Source: GCA-003244245 sp963822695 (GTDB taxonomy: Bacteria > Actinomycetota > Actinomycetes > Mycobacteriales > Pseudonocardiaceae). Taken from it: a stretch of DNA of 64,000 bases. The stretch spans positions 67,799 through 131,798 of the forward strand of contig CAWGJH010000010.1 in assembly GCA_963822695.1 (NCBI GenBank). Direction: 5' to 3'. The position numbers were made by a program, and so were the translations under genes. A model generated the notes under the pieces. It saw only the letters and a program-made list of their open reading frames with translations, had not been told where the DNA came from and ran no database searches. Shown in pieces: positions 1-6,950 of the stretch. How positions within the stretch are numbered: the first letter of the stretch is position 1; each line of letters starts with the position of its first letter.

Positions 1-2
1 CC

Positions 3-1067
3 AAGCGGTTGGCTGAGCATCCGCTGGCGGCGCGCCTGGACCTGGGGCGGATCTCCGCGGCGACCGGGGATGTCGCCGCTGCCGTGGCGAGCGGCGCCCT
101 GCCGGTGCACCTGGCGCCCGACTGTCTCGCTGGCGCGCTGCGCGTGGCGCACGCCGAGGACGAGTCATTGGCCGCGCACGTGCTGATGGAGAACCTGGCC
201 TGCAAGGCCACCGGCGCGCTGGCGCTGCTGCACCTGCTGCACGACCACGGTCTCGACCGAGCGGCCATCGGCTACACGATCTCCTGCTCGGAGGAGGCCG
301 TCGGCGACCGCTACCAGCGCGGCGGGGGCAACATGGGCAAGACGATCGCGTCGGTAGCCGGCTTGAGTGAGTCCTCCGGTGCGGACGTCAAAAATTTCTG
401 CGCGGCGCCGATTCCCGCACTGGTGATCGCCGCCAGCCTCGTGGCGGCAGGAGTGGTCGAGCAGGTCGTGGTTGTCGCCGGAGGTTCACTACCCAAACTG
501 GGAATGAAATTCGAGGGACACCTGCGCCACGGTCTGCCCGTGCTGGAAGATGTGATCGGCGGCGCCGCAATTCTGGTGACCGCCGACGACGGCATCTCAC
601 CTCGAATCCGGCTCGACGCCGTCGGGCGCCACCGGGTGTCCTCGGGCGGCGGCGGTGCGCAGATCCTGAACGACCTGGCCGTGCGGCCGCTAGAGGCGAT
701 CGGCGCGCGCATGCTGGACATCGACGACTACGCCACCGAGCTGCACAATCCGGAGATCACCGAGCCGCAGGGTTCGGGAGACGTCGCGGCGCGCAACTAC
801 CGTACGATCGCGGCGCTGGCCGCCCGCCGCAAGGAGATCGCCCGCGACGGCATTGAACCGTTTGTCGCGCAGCGTGGCATGCCGGGCTACGCGCCCACCC
901 AGGGTCACATTGCGTCAGCGGTGTGTTACCTACCCCATGCCCTGAGCCGGCTGACGTCGGGACCGGCCGACCGGGTGTTGCTGCTCGCCAAGGGCAGCCT
1001 GTTCCTCGGGCGGATGAGCCAACAGTCCGATGGCATGAGCGTGCTGCTGGAACGCAATGGAGGCTGA
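3..1067 (+). CDS. grdC: Glycine/sarcosine/betaine reductase component C, beta subunit (GrdC), 3' part
   Basis: Component C of the clostridial-type glycine reductase takes the carboxymethyl group from selenoprotein A and releases acetyl phosphate. The frame is open from the first bases of the window, so the gene starts upstream and at least 353 codons are seen. The thiolase-like fold shows in stretches such as NFCAAPIPALVIAASLV and VVVVAGGSLPKLG. The C-terminus GSLFLGRMSQQSDGMSVLLE is the typical end of GrdC. A thioredoxin follows after 3 nt and grdA after that, so this is one operon. In clostridia grdA usually precedes grdC, so the gene order here differs. Known family assignment; the exact substrate (glycine, sarcosine or betaine) is set by component B, which is not in the window. 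Confidence 0.9.
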   Translation, partial: KRLAEHPLAARLDLGRISAATGDVAAAVASGALPVHLAPDCLAGALRVAHAEDESLAAHVLMENLACKATGALALLHLLHDHGLDRAAIGYTISCSEEAVGDRYQRGGGNMGKTIASVAGLSESSGADVKNFCAAPIPALVIAASLVAAGVVEQVVVVAGGSLPKLGMKFEGHLRHGLPVLEDVIGGAAILVTADDGISPRIRLDAVGRHRVSSGGGGAQILNDLAVRPLEAIGARMLDIDDYATELHNPEITEPQGSGDVAARNYRTIAALAARRKEIARDGIEPFVAQRGMPGYAPTQGHIASAVCYLPHALSRLTSGPADRVLLLAKGSLFLGRMSQQSDGMSVLLERNGG

Positions 1068-1070
1068 CAC

Positions 1071-1409
1071 ATGGCTGTGCTGGATGCGACGAGAGAGAAC
1101 TTCGACGAGCTCGTCGGGTCAGGTGTGGTGCTCGTGGATGTGTGGGCGGAAAGCTGCCGTCCGTGCGTGGTGCTGGGGCCACACATGGAGAGCATCGCGA
1201 GTGGGAACCCAGATCTGACCGTGGTCAAGCTGGATGCCAGCAAAGCGCGGCGGCTGTGCATGTCACTGCAGGTGCGTGGACTTCCCACGATCCTGCTGCT
1301 CCACGACGGCCAGGAGGTGGCCCGGATTTCCGAGCCCAGCCTCACAGTAGAGCAGGTGGATACGTGGCTGACCACGGCGTTAGCCGAGTTACCCACAAAG
1401 GAGGCATGA
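1071..1409 (+). CDS. Thioredoxin of the glycine reductase operon
   Basis: A 112-residue thioredoxin-fold protein. The active-site pair is C29-R-P-C32 instead of the usual CGPC, and the cis-proline loop is RGLPTILL. In glycine reductase systems a dedicated thioredoxin with a non-standard active site reduces selenoprotein A after each turnover, and the position between grdC and grdA supports that role. It starts 3 nt after grdC. Its TGA at 1407-1409 is followed directly by the grdA ATG at 1410, which suggests translational coupling. GGAGG-like sequence inside its last codons (around 1400-1405) would serve as ribosome binding site for grdA. Redox partner assignment is inference. Confidence 0.88.
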   Translation: MAVLDATRENFDELVGSGVVLVDVWAESCRPCVVLGPHMESIASGNPDLTVVKLDASKARRLCMSLQVRGLPTILLLHDGQEVARISEPSLTVEQVDTWLTTALAELPTKEA

Positions 1410-1871
1410 ATGTTCGACGGCAAGCAGGTCATCGCGATCGGGGAACGCGACGGGATTTCGGGGACGGCGATTGCGACCTGCGTCCAGGCGGCGGGTGCCC
1501 CGGTGGCCTATGTCGCCACCGAATGCTTCGTTTGAACCGCCGCCGGCGCCATGGACCTGTCCACCCAGGAGACGATCAAGCGCCTGGTCAACGAGCACGG
1601 CGCAGATGCGCTGCTCGTCCTGCTCGGCGCCCCGGACGCGGAAAGCGCCGGGATCGCCGCCGAGACGGTGGTGCTCGGTGATCCGAGTTGGGCAGGACCG
1701 CTGGCCGGGGTCCAGTTGGGCCTCCCCGTATACCACATCCTCGAAGACGAGCCCCGCGCCGCAATCCCCACCGAGGTGTGGGAAGAGCAGGTCGGGCTGA
1801 TGATCGACGTGCTGGAGGTGGACGCCATCGCCGACGCCGTGCGTGAGTTTCGGGAGCAGGTTCCCTCGTGA
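1410..1871 (+). CDS. grdA: Selenoprotein A of glycine reductase (GrdA), selenocysteine at codon 42
   Basis: Read through an in-frame TGA at 1533-1535, the sequence gives a 153-residue protein that matches GrdA along its length. It starts MFDGKQVIAIGERDGISG, has the signature ATECFV-U-TAAGAMDLS, and continues with LVLLGAPDAESAGIAAETV and GDPSWAGPLAGVQLGLPVYH. Clostridial GrdA has Sec in exactly this TECFVU context and is about 158 residues long. GrdA carries the substrate as a Se-carboxymethyl intermediate between components B and C. Without recoding, one would see a 41-residue peptide plus a false start at ATG 1551. The gene abuts the thioredoxin gene. The selenocysteine machinery (selA, selB, selC, selD) is not in the window, so translation as a selenoprotein is inferred from homology. 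Confidence 0.93.
1533..1590 (+). promoter_or_regulatory. Selenocysteine UGA codon and downstream SECIS candidate region
   Basis: The UGA at 1533-1535 lies at the conserved Sec position of GrdA. Bacterial SECIS hairpins sit directly 3' of the codon. In this stretch CCAGG and CCTGG can pair about 30-50 nt after the codon, and GGCGC can pair with a later GCGCC. No hairpin could be confirmed by eye as the SelB site. Confidence 0.5.
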
Positions 1872-2090
1872 GTGAGCGCGGGGCAAACCGTGGTCCTGGA
1901 CGCGGATCAGCATCGCCGCTTCTGGACCTCGGCCGCCGGCACTGACCCCACCAGCTCAGCACTACCTCCCACGGTTTGCTCCGCTCTCGTCAACAGCGTG
2001 GGCGGGCTGGCCTGCACCACCCGCACGTGGTCCTCGGACCGACCAGTGGATCCCATGTCGTCGAGGAGCAGCACGAACCGGGATCACGTT

Positions 2091-2402
2091 TTAGTGTGGT
2101 TGCTGGGCCTCTGTGTCGGGCGCGCTGGTGGTGTGTTCGAGGTGGGCGATGTGTTGGTGGGCGGCAGCGGTCAAGGGCATGTTCTGGTCGAGTAGTTCGC
2201 GCACTCGGGTGGCCAGGGTGAGTTCGGCACGGCTGTAGCGGCGTTGTCCGCCGGCGGAGCGGCTGGGGGTGAGCAGTCCGGCGGCGTCGAGGCTGCGCAG
2301 GAACGCGGGTTGCACCCCGAGAAGGTCGGCGGCCAGGCCGATGGTGTAGGCCGGGTAGTCGGCGTCATCGAACTTGCCCGGTGGGTGTGGCGATCTTGTC
2401 AC
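2091..2402 (-). CDS. MerR-like DNA-binding regulator
   Basis: A small protein of 103 residues if the GTG at 2402 is used. That start has a GGAG five to six bases upstream, whereas the longer open frame upstream is low-complexity. Residues about 17-75 form a MerR winged helix: YTIGLAADLLGVQPAFLRSL followed by AAGLLTPSRSAGGQRRYS and a second helix with TRVRELLDQNMPL. The motif G-x-RRYS is the usual MerR_1 wing. It is transcribed away from hsp20, which starts 560 bp away. In many actinobacteria HspR/RheA-like or MerR-like genes next to hsp20 control the small heat-shock protein. Regulation of hsp20 is inference from position. Confidence 0.75.
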   Translation of the reverse strand: MTRSPHPPGKFDDADYPAYTIGLAADLLGVQPAFLRSLDAAGLLTPSRSAGGQRRYSRAELTLATRVRELLDQNMPLTAAAHQHIAHLEHTTSAPDTEAQQPH

Positions 2403-2679
2403 CTGGTCTCCGAGGGACGAAGGGGCACTGGCAGGCGAAGCGGAGAACGGCTGCCAGTGCCCCAGGGATACGGCGCCGTCCCGGTGACACCGACCAGGAC
2501 GGATGGGCTCTCCTGAGGCGGCGGTAGCCTGCGGGTTATCGCTGCGGCCCGGAGACTCCGGGCTGGCGGTCGCGATGCGGGAGAGCAACACACCGTCGCC
2601 ACCGAGGACAGGTACGCCGGTATCACCTCCTCGCGAAGGAGCAACCCCTATGTGACCACATGGTGAACTTTAGATTATT

Positions 2680-2691
2680 CAACACATGTTG
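2680..2691. promoter_or_regulatory. Inverted repeat between the MerR-like gene and hsp20
   Basis: CAACA-CA-TGTTG is a short perfect inverted repeat in an AT-rich patch of the 559-bp divergent region (2403-2961). It is a candidate operator for the neighbouring MerR-like protein. No CTTGAGT/ACTCAAG (HAIR) pair was seen here. The rest of the divergent region shows no open frame of note. Confidence 0.3.
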
Positions 2692-2961
2692 TCTACTCCG
2701 GATCCCGGGTTCATGCGAGCGGAAGGCGGCTGACGGCCGCACCTGCGTGGCTCCATTCGGACGGTAGAGATCACGCGACGTGGCAGGACTGGGGACCAAT
2801 TCAGTCCGTCGCCACCGCCCAGCTTGGACGGCATCGCTTAGAAACTCTCCAGAGACGGGCATAAATTTACATCCGTAGATGGTGTGAGTAATATCGAGAC
2901 ACCGCGATAGCAGTGCGTACTTGTAGCGTCGTGCAGACGCCACGGAAGGAGAGAACCCACG

Positions 2962-3393
2962 ATGCTGATGCGTACCGACCCGTTCCGGGAGCTGGACCGC
3001 ATGGCTCAGCAGCTGTTCGGTGCCAATGGCACCAGCGCGCGTCCGGCGGTGATGCCGATGGACGCCTACCGGGACGGTGAGCAGTTCGTCGTGCACTTCG
3101 ACCTGCCCGGGGTGGACCCGTCCTCGATCGACCTCGACGTGGAACGCAACGTGCTCACCGTCAAGGCCGAGCGCACCCCTACCTATGCGGAGAACGTCGA
3201 GGTGCAGGTCGCTGAGCGGCCCCGCGGGGTGTTTTCCCGCCAGCTGTTTTTGGGTGACACCCTCGACGCCGATCGGATCGAGGCCAGCTACGACGCCGGG
3301 GTGTTGACTCTGCGCATTCCCATCGCCGAGAAGGCCAAACCCCGCAAGATCGAGATCACCGGGGGTAACTCGCCCAAGAAGATCAACTCCTGA
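2962..3393 (+). CDS. hsp20: Small heat-shock protein, Hsp20/alpha-crystallin family
   Basis: A 143-residue ATP-independent holdase. It starts MLMRTDPFRELDRMAQQLFG, the usual actinobacterial Hsp18/Hsp20 N-terminus. The alpha-crystallin domain spans about residues 35-130 (DAYRDGEQFVVHFDLPGVDP, then GVFSRQLFLGDTLDADRIEASYDAGVLTLRIP). The last part carries the A-x-x-x-N/G-x-L signature region as YDAGVLTLRIPIAEK. A strong GGAAGGAGAG ribosome site lies about 10 bases before the ATG. A MerR-like gene is divergent and a J-domain gene lies 1.3 kb downstream, so this is a small stress-protein neighbourhood. The assignment is firm. Confidence 0.96.
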   Translation: MLMRTDPFRELDRMAQQLFGANGTSARPAVMPMDAYRDGEQFVVHFDLPGVDPSSIDLDVERNVLTVKAERTPTYAENVEVQVAERPRGVFSRQLFLGDTLDADRIEASYDAGVLTLRIPIAEKAKPRKIEITGGNSPKKINS

Positions 3394-3846
3394 CCCTGGA
3401 CCGCTCACAGCCCAGCGGATCCACTTGTCGGCGGGGTCTGTCCGCAACGTGCGCGGTAGACCCCGCTGGCAGGCAACCCACCACAGACGACAACAACGGC
3501 TTTCGCACCAGCGACGCCGGCGACGCTCCGGGCCAGTGCCGGGTACCGCCCCGCAAGGCACACCACGACAGGGCCCGCGTCAGAGCAGCGCCAGGCCGAT
3601 AAACCCGGGGTCGCTGACAGCGGCTGAGCGCTCGACGGAAACCTGGCGATGCCCTGCTTGACAGCGCTGACCGCAGGTGTTAGACATTGCGCTGGCAATA
3701 ACAGTGGACAGTCCAAAAGCGCCCGCACGAGGCGATGCAAGGGCAGGACATCAGGGAACGCAGGAGGTTGAGGAACGGTCGAGAGGAGGTGGTCGCCGCG
3801 ACATTTCGGTGTACATCGCAATCAAGACAGCTTCATTCCCTCCCCC
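3394..3846 (+). other. Gene-poor stretch before an isolated terminator
   Basis: No convincing protein gene is seen between hsp20 and position 3985. A weak frame opens at 3677 but has no recognisable motif. A Shine-Dalgarno-like GAGAGGAGG occurs near 3780, and a very strong terminator follows at 3847. The stretch could be a long hsp20 3' UTR or a small RNA gene. Confidence 0.3.
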
Positions 3847-3877
3847 GGGGCCCGGCCGAGCGGCCGGGCCCCTTTCC
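3847..3877 (+). terminator. Strong intrinsic terminator hairpin
   Basis: GGGGCCCGGCC-GAGC-GGCCGGGCCCC is an 11-bp perfect GC stem with a 4-nt loop, followed by TTTCCC. It lies 450 bp after hsp20 and just before the kinase pseudogene at 3985. Confidence 0.8.
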
Positions 3878-3984
3878 CTGGGCACCCACCCGGCGTTGAC
3901 TGAGCCGTTCCGCAATGGCTGCAGGCTGTACGTGGGGCGTTGTATGTAATGAGCAATCCGCCAAGTAAATGGTAAACCTCGTCG

Positions 3985-4604
3985 ATGGGTTATACATCCA
4001 TCACCGTGATCCTTAACCCGGCGGCAGGTTCGGGTACCCACCAGCCCCGTGTCCGTCGGGCCGCGCAGGACCGGCAGATCGATGTCCGTGAGATGCACGC
4101 GGGTGACGAAGCTGGTGCCCTGGCGCGGGAAGCAGCCGACGACGGTGCCCAGGTGCTGATCGCGGCGGGGAGAGACGGAACGCTCAGCGCCGTCGCGGGA
4201 GTGGCAGCCCAGCACGATATCCCCTTGGTCGTCGTTCCCTGCGGCACCCGCAACCACTTCGCCAAGGACTGCGGGGCCGCCACCATCAACCCGGTAGGCC
4301 AGCTCGCATCGACGTCGGCACGGTCAACGGCCGGGTGTTCCTCGACAACGTCTCGGTCGGCTTCTATGCCACCATGGTGCGCGATCCGCAGTACCGGCAG
4401 CGCCGGATCCGGGTCGCGGCGCGGTACGCACAGCGTGCCCTGCTCTGGGTGGGTGACGCGCATCGCTGCGCACCGCAGTACCTCACCGGGTCGTCACCCC
4501 GGAACAAGTGCTGGCGGTTCTGTACCATCCGTCCCGGTGCGTTACGGCTGCTGCAACCCTGCGCGAATACACCAGCGCAACGGCAGTTCTTCCGGCGATG
4601 GTGA
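3985..4604 (+). pseudogene. Diacylglycerol-kinase-like (DAGK_cat) gene, frameshifted and truncated
   Basis: The first frame reads ITVILNPAAGSGTHQPRVRR and ends in GTRNHFAKDCG, which are the N-terminal and GTxNxFA motifs of lipid kinases related to diacylglycerol kinase. After about 4295 the homologous sequence continues in another frame (RIDVGTVNGRVFLDNVSVGF then MVRDPQYRQRRIRVAARYAQ). Part of the linker is missing and the C-terminal half is absent. The nucleotide-binding GGDGT motif is changed to GRDGT. Both the frameshift and the motif loss point to a dead gene. The active ancestor would have phosphorylated a membrane lipid. Confidence 0.8.
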
Positions 4605-4678
4605 CCTCACCGAGCCACTCGATTCGAGGAGCGTCGAGCAGACCCGCCGCCAACTTGCCAACTTCGAAGTCCGCGGTC

Positions 4679-5104
4679 TCAGTGAGGGGGGAGCAGATGG
4701 CGGCGTACCGGCCCGACCCGGATCCATGGTTGGAGGGCGTCGGTGGCGCTTGTTCGTCGGTGGACGGGGATCGGGACCGCGCTCCAGCTCGACGCCCCAG
4801 TACCGGCCGGGTCGGTGCGCGCCTGGGCCGTTCGGGCATGATCATAGGCGGCGCGCTGGGTGGGGTCGCGGAGCACGGCGTAGGCGTGGAGCACCTCAGC
4901 GAGGCTGGGCAAGGCGAGCTGGCCGGGCTGTTGGTCGGCGTGGTGCTGTCGGCGAGTGTCGGGGTGGAGCTGGCGCAGCCGCCGCCGGTAGGCGCTGGCC
5001 AGCTCGCCGAGCTCCGCGTCCGGTGAGACCCCCAGGACTGCATAGAGGTCTGCGGCTCGCTGGTGCGCGCCACGGGGGTCCGGCGGCGGGGAGGAGGGTG
5101 GCAT
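4679..5104 (-). CDS. J-domain (DnaJ-like) protein
   Basis: A 141-residue protein whose residues about 19-75 form a J domain: DLYAVLGVSPDAELGELASA, then the HPD tripeptide at 47-49 within RQLHPDT, then LHAYAVLRDPTQRAAYDHA. J domains stimulate the ATPase of Hsp70 (DnaK). No glycine-rich or zinc-finger region follows, so it is a type III J protein. The C-terminal tail (about 60 residues) is proline and serine rich with no domain seen. Its nearness to hsp20 fits a chaperone context, but it is on the opposite strand and separately transcribed. Confidence 0.85.
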   Translation of the reverse strand: MPPSSPPPDPRGAHQRAADLYAVLGVSPDAELGELASAYRRRLRQLHPDTRRQHHADQQPGQLALPSLAEVLHAYAVLRDPTQRAAYDHARTAQARTDPAGTGASSWSAVPIPVHRRTSATDALQPWIRVGPVRRHLLPPH

Positions 5105-5299
5105 GGGGTGCTCTTGTGGTATTCGGTGCTGAGTCTCGCTGTCGGTTCATTGTCTCCTGCGACTCCGGTGAGCGCACCGGCGACCGGTATCGTCCCGTCG
5201 CGGTGGGGGCGGTGGCCGGCAGTCTGGTCCGTCAGGAGGTCGCTGGTTGGGTTGACCGTTGAGCGATGGGTTGATCCGCGCCGACCGCATCGTCGGTGT

Positions 5300-5682
5300 T
5301 CAGTGCCACCCCACTCGCCCTTGACGGGGAACGGAGCCGGTGGCTTTTAGACGTTGTTCTCGAAGTGGCCGTCGGCGCTGGCGTTGGTGGGACCCACTTG
5401 AGGGGAGTTCGTCGATCTCGATGTCCGCAGCCAGCGCACGCAGCAGCGCGGGGTCACTGGTCAGCACCGGCATCCCCCGGTTTCGAGCGGTCCACGCCGC
5501 ATGGCCCGCAGCCAGACAGTCAGGCTTGCCGGCCTTGGCCAGCACCGCCGCCACCTGGCGGGCCTCATTGCGGGTGAGATCAACGACAACCGTGATCAGC
5601 AGATCGACGCGATGTAGGGACGGCCAGAAACGAACCCAAGGAGAGGGGTGGAATCCAGAACCACCCCACCGACAGCGCTCAC
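5300..5682 (-). pseudogene. VapC-like PIN-domain toxin, internally deleted and frameshifted
   Basis: A GTG at 5682 overlaps the stop of the antitoxin (GTGA). It opens the frame SAVGGVVLDSTPLLGFVSG, the first acidic strand of a PIN domain, but this frame stops after about 23 codons. The homologous sequence resumes in another frame with ITVVVDLTRNEARQVAAVLA, then KPDCLAAGHAAWTARNRGMP and VLTSDPALL, which holds the later acidic residues of a PIN ribonuclease. About 30 residues of the middle are missing. The ribonuclease is therefore almost certainly inactive, although the antitoxin gene remains whole. Confidence 0.8.
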
Positions 5683-5942
5683 GAAGCGTGGACCTGTGGA
5701 TCATTTCCCTCTAGCCCGAGGAGGTGGCGTGCCCACGCATGGTGCTTTGCCTGCAGAGTCACACCCCGCTCGGCGTACAGGCGTGTCAGCCGCTCCAGCG
5801 CGGCGTCCTTGTCGAGTTGCGCCCGGACTGCCTTGCTGACATAAGCCGAGATGCTCGCCGCGTCGCCCTCGCCCGCCAGCCGCCGAAGCCGTTCCGCCTG
5901 CTCGACCGGCAGCGTCACCGTCACCCGCTCCGTGGTACGCAT
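5679..5942 (-). CDS. VapB-like ribbon-helix-helix antitoxin
   Basis: An 87-residue protein with an N-terminal ribbon-helix-helix: TTERVTVTLPVEQAERLRRL then GDAASISAYVSKAVRAQL. The C-terminal segment (LTRLYAERGVTLQAKHHAWA) would wrap the cognate toxin. It is translationally coupled by GTGA to the broken PIN toxin gene downstream. Family role: binds and blocks the toxin and represses its own operon. Its partner is no longer functional, so the antitoxin is an orphan. Confidence 0.8.
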   Translation of the reverse strand: MRTTERVTVTLPVEQAERLRRLAGEGDAASISAYVSKAVRAQLDKDAALERLTRLYAERGVTLQAKHHAWARHLLGLEGNDPQVHAS

Positions 5943-6159
5943 ACCGAAAGACTACTCAGCGCATACCAAGCGCCTCGAATCGGGAGTTGAGCAGTGGATG
6001 GTCAATGTGCTGTGGAGTTCCCGCGTCACCGCATTACCGTTCGGGCGGCAACCCGGTGACGAGGAAGCTGACCCGGCAGGTCGAGAAAGCTACCCGGCCG
6101 CCGATACAGGTTCCTCGTCGATGTCTGCCGCGATGCCGGCCACGTCCCGTAGGCTATCG

Positions 6160-6757
6160 ACGAGTCTTTCCCGCCGGCTACCAGTGCCCACAGGACACCG
6201 AGGAACTCGCCGCTGCGCCCTCGCCCATGGCCGCGCTCACCCTCGATGACTACGTCGCCCACACACTCCAGATCGTGCGCAGGGTCGCCGTGCACGGCCC
6301 GGTGGTCCTGGTCGGGCACAGCATGGGCGGCAGCACCGTGACCGGAGTCGCCAACACCGCCCCCGAGTTGTTAGCCCGCATCGTCTACCTCTGCGCCTAC
6401 TGCTGCGTCCAGCTGCCCAACCTGCTTGCCTATTCCCAGACCCAGCAGAACGCTGAGAGCCTGCTTGGTCACGCCGCGGAGGTGGTCGGGATCGGTGACC
6501 TCGCCCGGACCGGAGCGGCGCGTACCAACCCCCGGACCGGACATCCCCAGGTCCTTGCCACCCAGCACGCGGTCTTAATGGCTGACCTAGACCCCGCCCT
6601 GGTGCCTGCGGTGCTCAACTACGCCTTCCAACCCGACGAGTCGCTCCACGCCGCCCTCGTCGAGATCCTCACCGCTGAGTTCGATTCGCACCAGGAGCCG
6701 TCTGGTGCGGACAGCGTTGCCGCTTTCGGGGTTCGGGTGGCGGGATCGAGGGTGTAA
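6160..6757 (+). pseudogene. Alpha/beta hydrolase (EstC-like) remnant
   Basis: Sequence from about 6210 reads LDDYVAHTLQIVRR then VVLVGHSMGGSTVTGVANTA, with the nucleophile elbow GHSMGG, and IVYLCAYCCVQLPNLLAY. This matches esterases of the EstC/hydroxynitrile-lyase-like group. The N-terminal strand and oxyanion loop (VLVHGAW type) are not in this frame, where low-complexity codons appear instead. The C-terminus ends before the catalytic histidine. Both ends are therefore lost and the gene is taken as broken. Confidence 0.65.
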
Positions 6758-6950
6758 CCGTGCCGTAGGTGGGAGGGCAGGGCCAGGCAGGCCCGAGTGG
6801 GTAGCCCAACCCCGCTACCGATGGCGTGTGAATCACGGCCGACACCTGTGATTCCTTCACATCGGAACCCTGACGAATGCCACTTGCCGCACCCCCGGAG
6901 TGGGCACGATTATTGCTGCATAGCGATGACCGGTCAGCAAGGGGGATCCA

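Noticed and set aside
1872..2090. Short open frames after grdA, including a GTG overlapping its stop (about 24 codons)
   Set aside because: No motif, too short, and not similar to any known grd component.
2625..2640. CTCCT-CGCGA-AGGAG as a heat-shock operator
   Set aside because: Arms are purine/pyrimidine Shine-Dalgarno-like sequence and do not match CIRCE or HAIR.
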